From G963665185 sp963665185 (GTDB lineage: Bacteria > Desulfobacterota > Desulfovibrionia > Desulfovibrionales > Desulfovibrionaceae), in contig CAXXPO010000009.1 of assembly GCA_963665185.2 (NCBI GenBank), positions 1-64,000 of the forward strand: a DNA stretch of 64,000 bases, given 5' to 3'. The notes under the pieces are model-generated. The model worked only from the letters and a program-made list of their open reading frames with translations, did not search any database and had not been told where the DNA came from. The first letter of the stretch is position 1. The number at the start of each line of letters is the position of its first letter. Positions 1 to 7,620 of this stretch are shown piece by piece. Position numbers and translations under genes: made by a program.

Positions 1-1672
1 CCCACAGGGCATCTGCGGTGCGCTGTTGGTCGCCTGTCAGAACGACAAGACGCATGATGCCCATGGCCTTGAGGCTTTTGAGCATATCACGCGCTTCGGG
101 GCGTAGTTGATCGCGAACACCGATGATTCCGACAAGCACGTCTTCCCGGGCCACATAGAGAAGCGATTTTCCTTCATTGAGCAGATGGTCGGCTTGTACA
201 TCGGCAGGGGCGCAATCCACGCCTTCATCGTCATGAATGAAGTGGCGGCTGCCTACAAGAACCCGTGTGCCCTGTACATAGGCGGACACGCCATGGGCCA
301 CGATAAAATCCACCTGGCCAGCTTCCGGCAGGGGAAGTCCGCGTTTTATCGCTTCGGAAACCACGGCTTTGGCCACGGGATGGGCGTAGTGTTCTTCCGC
401 TCCGGCCGCTAGGGCCAGAAGATCGTCTTCCGACATTGTGCCGGGTCTGAGAGGGATGACATCCGTGACAACCAGACGTCCTTTGGTCAGAGTGCCTGTT
501 TTGTCGAAAAGAACCGTGTCCACACGAGAGAGCGCGTCCAATGCGCCAGCGCCTTTGAGCAGTACGCCTTCACGTCCGGCCACGTACATGGCGGAGCGAA
601 CGGCCACGGGCGCGGAAAGCTTGATGGCGCAGGAATAGTCCACGGTCAGTACGGATGCGGCCCGGGCCGCATCCCCCGTCAGGGCGTACAGCCCAAGCCC
701 GGCTCCAAAGGTCAGGGGAACCAGTTTGTCGGCCAGTGCCTCGGTCTGTTTCTGGGAAGGGGATTTGTCGCGCAGGGATTTTTTCAGATAGTTGGAAATA
801 CGGGCCATGCTGGTTTCCGCACCGACCATTCTGGCCCGAATGACTACGCGACCATCCTCAATGATTCCTCCGGAGAGAATGCTGTCACCGGGTTGAATAT
901 GCACGGGGACGGATTCGCCCGTGACCGAACTCATGTTGACGGATGCCTCGCCGGAGAGCACCTCGCCGTCCACCGGCAGAAGTTCGCCGGGGCCGCAGAT
1001 GACGCGTTCGTCCACGCTGACCTCGGCAAACGGTATCCTAACCTCTGCTCCGTCACGTTCCACGCGGATGTCTTCAACTTGCGGCTGGAGTAGATTCTTG
1101 AGCAGATCAGTGGTTTTGTTCTCTGTGGATTGTTCCACGTATGCGCCAAGTTTGAGCAAGGCGCCCACAGTATTGGACGTGAAGTAGTCCCCCCTCAACA
1201 GGGACAGGAGTTTGACCGTGCCGTCAAGCACTTCGATCTTGAGGCCCCTGTCCACCAACGTCTGCATTCCATTGATCAGGGTTGGCAGGGCCAGGAGCCA
1301 GCTCATGCCGATCTTGACCGGCAAGGGCAGAACCGGGGTAAGGGCGGCAGCAGCGATGTGTCCCCCCACATCCATGGTATCCAGATTGTTTTCCTGAAAA
1401 ATGTCTGGAAGGAAGGCTTCTTCCGGGAGATTGTTCAAGGTGAGCAGTATCTGGTTTCGAAGTGTCTTTTCCCGGAATTCGACCACAATGCTTGCGGCTG
1501 CCCGGTTTATGCGCGCCCTCTCGACACCGGACAGGGATTCCAGCAGGGCGACGATATAATCGGTATCCAGGGCCGGATCGCGCAAGAGGTTGCTTCGTAA
1601 ACGCAGGCGATGCGGTAAGGAGTGGACAATGGTGAACCTGCCCTGATTTGGTTCGGAAGGCAGTCTGGTCAT
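1..1672 (-). CDS. P1B-type metal-transporting ATPase with Ser-Cys-Ala transmembrane motif (3' end outside window)
   Basis: Probable cation-pumping P-type ATPase of the inner membrane or an intracellular membrane; the C-terminal part lies beyond the left edge. I translated the minus strand from the ATG at 1672. Residues about 12-80 form an HMA-like ferredoxin-fold domain without a CxxC pair (it carries a HSLPHRLRLR segment). The actuator loop has TGES at 251-254. The metal-site helix reads DYSCAIKLSAP, so SCA (347-349) replaces the usual CPC. The phosphorylation motif DKTGTLT has its Asp at 390, followed by an HP motif (EEHYAHPVAK) and LTGDQQRTA. The start overlaps the stop of the upstream gene (ATGA), so translation is probably coupled. 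It is the last visible gene of the Fur-box operon. From memory, a single-Cys site of this kind fits the P1B-6 group that contains FezB of ferrosome systems; that assignment is inference. Confidence 0.85.
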   Translation of the reverse strand, partial: MTRLPSEPNQGRFTIVHSLPHRLRLRSNLLRDPALDTDYIVALLESLSGVERARINRAAASIVVEFREKTLRNQILLTLNNLPEEAFLPDIFQENNLDTMDVGGHIAAAALTPVLPLPVKIGMSWLLALPTLINGMQTLVDRGLKIEVLDGTVKLLSLLRGDYFTSNTVGALLKLGAYVEQSTENKTTDLLKNLLQPQVEDIRVERDGAEVRIPFAEVSVDERVICGPGELLPVDGEVLSGEASVNMSSVTGESVPVHIQPGDSILSGGIIEDGRVVIRARMVGAETSMARISNYLKKSLRDKSPSQKQTEALADKLVPLTFGAGLGLYALTGDAARAASVLTVDYSCAIKLSAPVAVRSAMYVAGREGVLLKGAGALDALSRVDTVLFDKTGTLTKGRLVVTDVIPLRPGTMSEDDLLALAAGAEEHYAHPVAKAVVSEAIKRGLPLPEAGQVDFIVAHGVSAYVQGTRVLVGSRHFIHDDEGVDCAPADVQADHLLNEGKSLLYVAREDVLVGIIGVRDQLRPEARDMLKSLKAMGIMRLVVLTGDQQRTADALW

Positions 1673-1995
1673 GTCTTTATTCCCGGATCGCCTTTCTTTG
1701 ATGTTTTTTTGAGAGAAGAAGCCGGGTAAAGCGTATAATGCCATACGCTTAGCCCCAGAGCTGCAATGCCAGCCGCCACATGGACGCGGCGTGCCGTCTT
1801 GCTGCGGATGAACCCCGAAACCGCCAGAATGCCCATGGAGGCAATAAGCCCGGCCTTGGCGATCTGCCGGGCCTGAGTCTGTTCCATGAGGCAGCCCTTG
1901 CCAAAGGGGGTCTTTATCCGTTTGGAACCGGATTTTACCGGTATCCGTTTGGTCCCATCGGTTTCATCCGACATGGGGGATGATTCGGAAACCAT
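1669..1995 (-). CDS. Small two-helix membrane protein of the iron/metal ATPase operon
   Basis: A 108-residue protein of unknown family. I chose the ATG at 1995 because AAGGAG lies a few bases upstream; longer readings have no such site. Residues 1-36 are polar and basic (KSGSKRIKTPFGKG). They are followed by two hydrophobic stretches, about 46-63 (GLIASMGILAVSGFI) and 71-90 (VHVAAGIAALGLSVWHYTLY), then a Lys-rich tail. The two helices look like a short hairpin in the membrane. The stop overlaps the start of the SCA-type ATPase, which implies co-translation. No enzymatic motif is visible. By position it may be an accessory or membrane-shaping partner of the ATPase; I cannot assign a function. 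Confidence 0.75.
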   Translation of the reverse strand: MVSESSPMSDETDGTKRIPVKSGSKRIKTPFGKGCLMEQTQARQIAKAGLIASMGILAVSGFIRSKTARRVHVAAGIAALGLSVWHYTLYPASSLKKTSKKGDPGIKT

Positions 1996-2114
1996 GAAAA
2001 CTCCTTGGCCGGGATGGGTGAAAAATCCGGCAGGCCGGGCGTGTTCTGCGGAAAATGTGAGCGCAACGGCCGTCCCTGCCGGATGGAAAAGGCTTAGGGA
2101 CACGGATAACCGCC

Positions 2115-2501
2115 CTAGTCCTTCTGACTGATTTCCGCCCGGATATCATTGATCTGTTCTTTCACTTCCTCCACACCTCCCTGCATGGCCGACCATAATC
2201 TGACCACGCCTGAAACCACGGCTTTCTGCACGGTGGGATTGGCCAGAATCAGTGCTACCCCGGCTCCCACGGCAAGACCCTTAAGGTAGTTATTGTCCTG
2301 AAAGTTAAACCACCCCTGGGTAAGTGGCGTGCTTTGAGGAGCCTGGGCCGGAAGTGTTTGAGCCACCTGCTGGTAGGGCTGGGGATATTGGGGATTCTCC
2401 GCATAACGGGGGTCATAACTGTAATTGTAGTTGTAGTCCGCGTATTGCCCAGGTTGGGGCGCTATCTGGGGGACAACAGAGGGTTGCTGGTAATCACTCA
2501 T
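2115..2501 (-). CDS. Pro/Gln/Tyr-rich protein with a YtxH-like membrane segment
   Basis: A 128-residue protein with two parts. The first ~65 residues are low-complexity and rich in Gln, Pro, Tyr and Ala (for example YADYNYNYSYDPRY). The C-terminal part starts FQDNNYLKGLAVGAGVALIL, a Gly-rich hydrophobic helix with zipper-like spacing, followed by an amphipathic, charged tail (VEEVKEQINDIRAEIS). The C-terminal part resembles that of the neighbouring 264-residue protein (pattern KG..VG.G..L.L.N.T...A...G), so the two are probably paralogues with different low-complexity heads. An AAGGAG site precedes the ATG. The layout suggests a membrane-associated scaffold; the function is not known. Confidence 0.8.
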   Translation of the reverse strand: MSDYQQPSVVPQIAPQPGQYADYNYNYSYDPRYAENPQYPQPYQQVAQTLPAQAPQSTPLTQGWFNFQDNNYLKGLAVGAGVALILANPTVQKAVVSGVVRLWSAMQGGVEEVKEQINDIRAEISQKD

Positions 2502-2523
2502 GCGCGTTTCTCCTTCTCAGGGG

Positions 2524-2931
2524 CTACTTGTTTTTTTTGCTTTTGCCGGATTTGGTGGATGCGGATTCCAAGGTGTTTTTGTTTTCTTCACTCTCGGACT
2601 TCACCCGAACCGGTGCAAGGCGCGCGGCCCGTTTATCCAGAACTTTGTCCGTCAGATATTTGGTGCCAACGGCCACGCCGACCAGCCCGACCAATGAAAA
2701 GATGCCGCCCAGTCCCAGGGCGCTGACGACCGCCGTCCCCGTTGCCGTGGACAGGCCGGTGGTTCCGGCTTCGCGGATGATGTCCCGGATTGCGTCTTCG
2801 CGGCTGACCTCTTCCTTTTGAACTTTGCCGATGTTGCGGGCTGCGGATACCGCGCCACCCACGAGAGCGCCTGCCGCGCCCATGGCCAGAGTTGCACGGG
2901 GAGCTATTCCCACGGGAGAGTACTTTGTCAT
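2524..2931 (-). CDS. Glycine-rich hydrophobic membrane protein
   Basis: A 135-residue protein with two Gly/Ala-rich hydrophobic segments: about 16-30 (AMGAAGALVGGAVSA) and 60-92 (TATGTAVVSALGLGGIFSLV, then GLVGVAVGTKYL). A charged linker (KVQKEEVSREDAIRDIIREA) separates them, and the tail is Lys/Ser-rich. Repeated small residues at close spacing are glycine-zipper-like, as in small magnetosome-membrane proteins and in the FezA type of ferrosome protein; that comparison is from memory and not a homology result. It lies 2 bp downstream of the 264-residue gene and 22 bp upstream of the next one, so it is inside the operon. Function inferred only from context. Confidence 0.75.
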   Translation of the reverse strand: MTKYSPVGIAPRATLAMGAAGALVGGAVSAARNIGKVQKEEVSREDAIRDIIREAGTTGLSTATGTAVVSALGLGGIFSLVGLVGVAVGTKYLTDKVLDKRAARLAPVRVKSESEENKNTLESASTKSGKSKKNK

Positions 2932-2933
2932 TG

Positions 2934-3728
2934 TTATTTCTCCTTAGCGGCTTCTTCTTCCGCCTTGCGGTCTTCTTCGGCTTCTTTGTCTTCGGCGTTT
3001 TTTTCGAACACTCCCATCAATCCAGACACTCCACCTGCAATGGCACCCTTGATGGTGTCGTTGGTCAGAAGAAGGGTCAGCCCTACGCCCACCAGGGCTC
3101 CTTTCCAGAAGTCGGTGCTTGAGCTTTGAAAGAAATTCAGAAAACGGGATACGTCTGGGTTGCCTTCGGCGGCTTCATGAATGAGTCCGTACAGCTCGCC
3201 GTAACGATTTTCGCCTCCTTCTTCCAACACGTTTTTGGAGAAAGCCTGGGCAGATGGCTGTGGAGCCGGCTGGCCGTATGCGGGTTGGAAATGCCCGGAT
3301 TGTACATAACCAGGCTGGGCGTACGGAGTGTATTGCGGTGGTTGCATAGAGCCGGGAACAGCCTGGTAAGACGTTTGGTAAACCGGCTGCTGGTAAACCG
3401 GCTGTTGGTAAATAGGCTGCTGATACATGGGCTGGCCTAGGGGCATTTGTGGTTGGGGAGCCTGGGCGGAGGGAGGGGGCATCTGTCCCACTTGTTTTTC
3501 TCCCATGGTGTAAAAACCTGACTGCGGTTGGTACTGCGCATAGGCATTGGGTGCGCCCTGGAACGGTTCAGCACCTGGAATCTGGGCCGAGAAATGAGGT
3601 TGTCCCATGACCGGACCTCCCGCTGTGGGCTGCTGCATCGGCTGCTGTGCATACTGAGGCGATGCCGTTGCTGTTTCGCCGCACCCTTCGGTTCCCGAGG
3701 TGGGAACGGTTTGGTGATCCATGCTCAT
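2934..3728 (-). CDS. Long Pro/Gln-rich protein with tandem YQQP repeats and a C-terminal membrane segment
   Basis: A 264-residue protein. Roughly the first 160 residues are low-complexity (Gln, Pro, Tyr, Met, Ala) and include tandem QQPVYQQPVYQ-type repeats, visible in DNA near 3370-3420. The C-terminal third has a folded-looking stretch (YGELYGLIHEAAEGNPDVS), then a Gly-rich hydrophobic segment TDFWKGALVGVGLTLLL, then a charged Glu/Lys tail. That hydrophobic part is related to the 128-residue neighbour. The start at 3728 overlaps the stop of the upstream HMA gene (ATGA); an in-frame ATG at 3722 is an alternative. An AAGGAG lies 8 bp upstream of 3728. The prion-like, repeat-rich head plus membrane tail suggests an assembly or compartment-coating role. 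Unknown family. Confidence 0.8.
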   Translation of the reverse strand: MSMDHQTVPTSGTEGCGETATASPQYAQQPMQQPTAGGPVMGQPHFSAQIPGAEPFQGAPNAYAQYQPQSGFYTMGEKQVGQMPPPSAQAPQPQMPLGQPMYQQPIYQQPVYQQPVYQTSYQAVPGSMQPPQYTPYAQPGYVQSGHFQPAYGQPAPQPSAQAFSKNVLEEGGENRYGELYGLIHEAAEGNPDVSRFLNFFQSSSTDFWKGALVGVGLTLLLTNDTIKGAIAGGVSGLMGVFEKNAEDKEAEEDRKAEEEAAKEK

Positions 3729-4057
3729 TGTGAATTCTCCTTGGGGGTGTTCCCCTGCAAAATGGTATGCAGTTGTTCAACAAGGGCCGAGGCCTGTATG
3801 TCGTCCTTTGTGGTGGCCAATTGTTCAAGGATCTCTGGGGCGATACGTTTCGGGTCGTACTCGATGATCACGGAGCGGGCCGCCAGGTTGATTCTCGTAT
3901 CATGCACTCCCGGTGGAAGTTCGTGATGTTCCCGGGCCAACTGCAGGGCCTGCTTGTCCATGACGATTTTGGGGTCGAACTTTATGCGAAGACGACCAGG
4001 AATATGGTGTTTGACGCCAATATATCGGCGAAGTTTGGCTATGGCATTGAAATCCAT
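3725..4057 (-). CDS. Stand-alone HMA-like domain protein without CxxC
   Basis: A 110-residue cytoplasmic protein. I start it at the ATG at 4057, which has GGAG upstream and begins MDFNAIAKLRRY; a longer open frame further upstream overlaps the ATPase and is not real. The body follows the heavy-metal-associated (ferredoxin-like) fold pattern: a first strand with KHHIPGRLRIKFDP, a helix, then ARSVIIEYDPKRIAPEIL. The metal-binding CxxC of classical HMA domains is absent; a H-x-[IL]-P-x-R-[IL]-R motif is shared with the N-termini of both ATPases in this operon. It lies 2 bp after the CPC ATPase. In ferrosome loci a separate HMA-type protein (FezC) accompanies the ATPase; the equivalence here is inferred. 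Confidence 0.8.
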   Translation of the reverse strand: MDFNAIAKLRRYIGVKHHIPGRLRIKFDPKIVMDKQALQLAREHHELPPGVHDTRINLAARSVIIEYDPKRIAPEILEQLATTKDDIQASALVEQLHTILQGNTPKENSQ

Positions 4058-4059
4058 GG

Positions 4060-6243
4060 TTATTCTCCGGTATGAGTAGAGGGGATGGTATCGGCAGCAT
4101 GGGTCTTGAATCCGAGCAGTCGCGAGGAGTTGGCAACAACGCCCAAAGTATGGCCGATATGCACCAACCCGGCTGTCACGGGTGAGAGAATACCGAGGAC
4201 GCCCATGGCGACTCCGACAATGTTGGAGCCGGTAGCCAGCCAGAAATTTTGTCGCACAACGCGCAATGTTTTTTGACTCAGGCCGTAGACATCGGCAAGA
4301 TCGTGCAGGTTTTCGCTTGCCAGGGCGATATCCGCCGCCTCCACAGCCACTTCCGATCCAGACGTTCCCACGGCCACGCCCACATCCGCTTTGGCAAGCG
4401 CCAAGGCGTCGTTGATCCCGTCGCCCACCATGAGCAATCCCGGGTATTGTCTTGAAATTTTTTCGACTAGGCGGGCTTTTTCCTCTGGCATGATCTGGCA
4501 ATGGCATTCGTCAAATTCCAATTCCTCTGCCAGAGGCTGGGCCGAATTGGGTTCATCTCCTGTGATGAGGATGAATCGACGCGCTCCAAGGTTGCGCAAG
4601 CGGGCAATCACAGCGGCTGCTTCGGGGCGGGCCGTTGCGGCGAACCCCATGACACCCTGAGGCGTCTTGTTGCGGAAGACGTACAACACGCTCAGCCCTT
4701 TGGAACGGAGTTCTTGGGCATGTTGCTCCAGCTCACTGACGTCCACTCCATAATGAGCGGCCAGCCTGGTGTTTCCCACCAGGATATCTTCGTCTTCGAT
4801 GACAGCGCGCATGCCCATGCCAAGATGGTAGTCGCAGACGCTGTGGGCAATGGGAGATATTCCTTGATGCCTCGCCTCGACTTTGATGGCCTGTGCCAGA
4901 GGGTGATGGTTGTGTATCTCCACGGAGCAGGCCATGGTCAGGAGCTGTCTTTCGTCAACACCGTTCAGGCATATTGTTTCAGCCAGTTCTGGCTCTGTAG
5001 TGGTCAACGTGCCAGTCTTGTCAAAGCAGATGGTCTGGCATTTGCCGATTTCCTCCATGAATCTGCCGCCCTTGACCAGGATGCGGCTGCGCGCCGCAGC
5101 GTTCATGGAGGCGCTGATGGCTGTTGAGGCGGCAAGTACGGTGGCGCATGGGCAGGCCATGACCAGCAGAACCGTGAAAGCCCGCCACATGCTTGCCGTG
5201 ATGACATAGGTGGCCAGCGTCGTGCCCAGCCCGACCTTGACCAACGTGGATGCAAGCTTGTCGGCCACACCTTCTATGGGGGCTCGGTTTTCCAGTGAGT
5301 TCTGCACCTTGTGCATGACTCTGGACAGATATGTTGCATCGCCTACATGTTCGGCGCGAACATGGATAACGCCTTCTCGTACAAACGTTCCGGCGTGAAC
5401 CCTGTCACCGATTGTTCGGTGCACGAATTCCTCCCGTCCAGTCAGGGGGGCTTCGTTGAGCATGGCCTGTCCGTGGATGATCTCACCATCCACGGACACT
5501 TTTTCTCCTGTATGCAGCACCACCACATTGCCGGGAACCACATCTTCCACGGCGCGTTCCACCTCCACTCCGTCCACCAGGACAAATGTATGATGTGACG
5601 TCAACTTGAGAATGTCGTTGATGCTGCGGCGGGAACGCTCGGTTATCCAGGCTGTAAGCAGTTCGGCTCCCGAGTTGATCCACAATATTTCAAAGGCGGT
5701 CATTGCCTCGCCCGCGCTTATCGCGGCGACGGCTCCTGCGGCAAGGAAGCCATCCAAAGTGATGCGTTTTTCCCGCAGGCGTTTCGCGGCGTTTCGAATC
5801 AGCGGAGCGGTAAAGGCCAATGCCGCAAGTCCGAGCGGACTGGTCAGCGTCTGCGCCATGCCGAGGCCGAGGGCCGAGGTCCTGAAAATCGCAATGCCGA
5901 GCACGGTGGTGATGCCCAGGAAACGTCGCAGAGCGGGGCCGACAGGCTGTGGATTTTTCGTTTTGCAGTGTGCGGACGGGCATTCGTTGGCGCAAGCAGC
6001 CTTGCGGGTCGGCAACGGCGAGGGGAACAATTCCGCAATGCGGATAAGAAGGTGGGCGCGGGACAATTGCTCGGGGTCGTAACGCACGATGATGCTGGCG
6101 CATTTGATATTGTCCCGAACCCACAGTACTCCCTGGAATTCCTTGAGAAGGGGAGGGATTGACTTGAGTGTCTGGGATTTTGAAATCTTGAAACGGATTC
6201 TGCCTGGAATCTCATGTCGAATGGTAAAGCACGAACTCTGCAC
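4060..6243 (-). CDS. P1B-type heavy-metal ATPase with CPC motif and a TGR actuator loop
   Basis: A 727-residue pump, the first gene after the Fur box. It begins with GTG at 6243 behind an AGAGGGG site. Residues 7-70 form a CxxC-free HMA-like domain (RHEIPGRIRFKI). Cys residues cluster at 84-93 (CANECPSAHC). Membrane helices follow, with the metal site MACPCATVL at 362-370. DKTGTLT has the phosphorylated Asp at 408, and the hinge VGDGINDALALAKADVGVAVG is intact. The actuator loop reads LTGREE (267-272), so the invariant dephosphorylation motif TGE is TGR; the codon is clear in the DNA. Either Glu271 takes over or turnover is altered. The family moves soft or transition metals; iron or manganese is suggested by the Fur box. 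It is distinct from the SCA-type ATPase at the other end of the operon. Confidence 0.88.
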   Translation of the reverse strand: MQSSCFTIRHEIPGRIRFKISKSQTLKSIPPLLKEFQGVLWVRDNIKCASIIVRYDPEQLSRAHLLIRIAELFPSPLPTRKAACANECPSAHCKTKNPQPVGPALRRFLGITTVLGIAIFRTSALGLGMAQTLTSPLGLAALAFTAPLIRNAAKRLREKRITLDGFLAAGAVAAISAGEAMTAFEILWINSGAELLTAWITERSRRSINDILKLTSHHTFVLVDGVEVERAVEDVVPGNVVVLHTGEKVSVDGEIIHGQAMLNEAPLTGREEFVHRTIGDRVHAGTFVREGVIHVRAEHVGDATYLSRVMHKVQNSLENRAPIEGVADKLASTLVKVGLGTTLATYVITASMWRAFTVLLVMACPCATVLAASTAISASMNAAARSRILVKGGRFMEEIGKCQTICFDKTGTLTTTEPELAETICLNGVDERQLLTMACSVEIHNHHPLAQAIKVEARHQGISPIAHSVCDYHLGMGMRAVIEDEDILVGNTRLAAHYGVDVSELEQHAQELRSKGLSVLYVFRNKTPQGVMGFAATARPEAAAVIARLRNLGARRFILITGDEPNSAQPLAEELEFDECHCQIMPEEKARLVEKISRQYPGLLMVGDGINDALALAKADVGVAVGTSGSEVAVEAADIALASENLHDLADVYGLSQKTLRVVRQNFWLATGSNIVGVAMGVLGILSPVTAGLVHIGHTLGVVANSSRLLGFKTHAADTIPSTHTGE

Positions 6244-6278
6244 AGGACCCCTCTCTTTTGATGCGCGACATAAGTTTA

Positions 6279-6297
6279 GATAATGATATTCGTAATC
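6279..6297 (-). promoter_or_regulatory. Fur box upstream of the two-ATPase operon
   Basis: On the plus strand this reads GATAATGATATTCGTAATC. It matches the 19-bp Fur consensus GATAATGATAATCATTATC at 16 of 19 positions by direct comparison. It lies 35 bp upstream of the GTG start of the CPC ATPase, where a promoter is expected, so iron-bound Fur would block transcription. This links the operon to iron status. Confidence 0.85.
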
Positions 6298-6418
6298 AAA
6301 ATCACTGAAGGCGTTTTACAGAGCGGGTGGATGAATGTCAACGGAAAGTAGCCGGGAACAGCCATGTGATGAAGAAGCCGAAAAAGCAGGAGAGCAAGGT
6401 ATGTCAAGGTCGCCTCAA

Positions 6419-6451
6419 CCATGCATTGCCTGGTCAGGGGGCAATGCATGG
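6419..6451. repeat. Perfect 12-bp inverted repeat between sppA-like gene and the Fur-box promoter
   Basis: CCATGCATTGCC, a 9-base spacer, then GGCAATGCATGG: a perfect hairpin or palindromic site. No T-run follows on either strand, so it is not a typical intrinsic terminator. It sits just beyond the stop of the minus-strand SppA-like gene and may end or stabilise that transcript, or bind a regulator. Confidence 0.6.
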
Positions 6452-6473
6452 CAGCCGACAGTCGTTGGGAAAT

Positions 6474-7484
6474 TCAGGGCAGAGCCGGTTCCCAGATGTA
6501 GTAAAACCCGGCCTTGAGTTTCGATGCCATATCCAGAGGTCCCAGGTCCATGAGGTGGATGGGGCCGGGGCCGATGGCGCTGGTGATGTTGTATTCGTTG
6601 TCGTTTGCCGTCTGTTCCCTACGGTAGGCGACAACCGGAGAGGATGCCGGAAGTTTGGCGAGGGAACGAACAGAGGCAAGCACGTCGTCCACATAGCCGA
6701 TTTCATCCACAAGCCCGATGTCCTTTGCCTGGCTTGCCGTGAAAAGGCGTCCTGTAGCGACCTCGCTCAGTTTTTTTTCGGACAGCTTTCTGTGCATTGC
6801 CGTAAGCACGAGAAAGCGTTTGTTCAAATCCTGGATAATATTCTCAAAGAGTTTGTGTTCTTCAGGAGTTGCTTTGCGGAATATGGACCCCATATCCTTG
6901 AGCCTGCCCGACTTGTAGGCCTTCATGCCAACACCGATGGAATCCAACAGACCGTACAGTTCGGGTTTGAGCAGGATGGTCCCCACAGAGCCGGTGATGC
7001 CCGTGGGGTGGGAAAAAATGCGGTCGGCGGCCAGGGATGCGTAATACGCCCCCGAGGTGGCAATATCCAGAAAACAGGCAACCACTGTTGCATTGCTGAA
7101 TTTCTTGTATTGCATGATTTCATGATACAAAATGTCGCTGGCCGTTGTTGTACCTCCCGGTGAGTTGACCATTAGGACGACGGCCCTGACGGACATGTCT
7201 TTTTGCGCCATCCGGAGTTGTGCAACCACATCCTGAACCATGCTTGGCCGTGCGCCCAGAAGGCCTTGCGAAGGGTAATCCGAAATAAAACCCCGTATGG
7301 GGATAAGCAGAATCTTCTGTTTGATTTTTCCGGTTTTCGCGTCGGTTTCTGCAGAAACGATTCGTTCTTTCAATGGTGTTTCCGATGGCGCACGGAATAA
7401 GGTTATACGCGGAGAGCAAGCCGCACTGAACAGGACGAGAAAGATCAGGAAGAATAGGGCTAGGGGCGGGTATGTTTTCCGCAT
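6474..7484 (-). CDS. SppA-like signal peptide peptidase (peptidase family S49), predicted lipoprotein
   Basis: A 336-residue membrane-anchored serine protease of the S49 / Clp-fold type, which degrades leftover signal peptides or membrane protein fragments. The N-terminus is a signal sequence ending in a lipobox (LFSAAC, Cys23), so it is probably a lipoprotein; most SppA proteins use a transmembrane anchor instead. VNSPGG (107-111) shapes the oxyanion region, TSGAYYAS places the nucleophile at Ser144, and YKSG places the likely general-base Lys at 191. The length fits the single-domain form, not the double-length E. coli enzyme. The ATG at 7484 has GGAG upstream. A lone transcription unit, or with the gene upstream at 7621-8571. 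Confidence 0.85.
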   Translation of the reverse strand: MRKTYPPLALFFLIFLVLFSAACSPRITLFRAPSETPLKERIVSAETDAKTGKIKQKILLIPIRGFISDYPSQGLLGARPSMVQDVVAQLRMAQKDMSVRAVVLMVNSPGGTTTASDILYHEIMQYKKFSNATVVACFLDIATSGAYYASLAADRIFSHPTGITGSVGTILLKPELYGLLDSIGVGMKAYKSGRLKDMGSIFRKATPEEHKLFENIIQDLNKRFLVLTAMHRKLSEKKLSEVATGRLFTASQAKDIGLVDEIGYVDDVLASVRSLAKLPASSPVVAYRREQTANDNEYNITSAIGPGPIHLMDLGPLDMASKLKAGFYYIWEPALP

Positions 7485-7620
7485 GGCTTCTCCGAATTTG
7501 GTGCTGCAGGTTTATTGCGCTTCACCATCTGGCATTTGATGGAGACGGGGGATTTTTTGTTTCAAAGCCTGTACAATCGTCCGATGTGTAAAAAGACAAC
7601 ACAATGTTTTGTGGTCTCTG

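Noticed and set aside
1130..1600. 156-codon open frame on the plus strand
   Set aside because: It is antisense to the SCA-type P1B ATPase, whose minus-strand translation shows every expected motif.
3725..4507. 260-codon reading of the HMA gene
   Set aside because: The first 150 codons lie out of frame inside the CPC ATPase; the ATG at 4057 has its own ribosome site and gives a complete domain.
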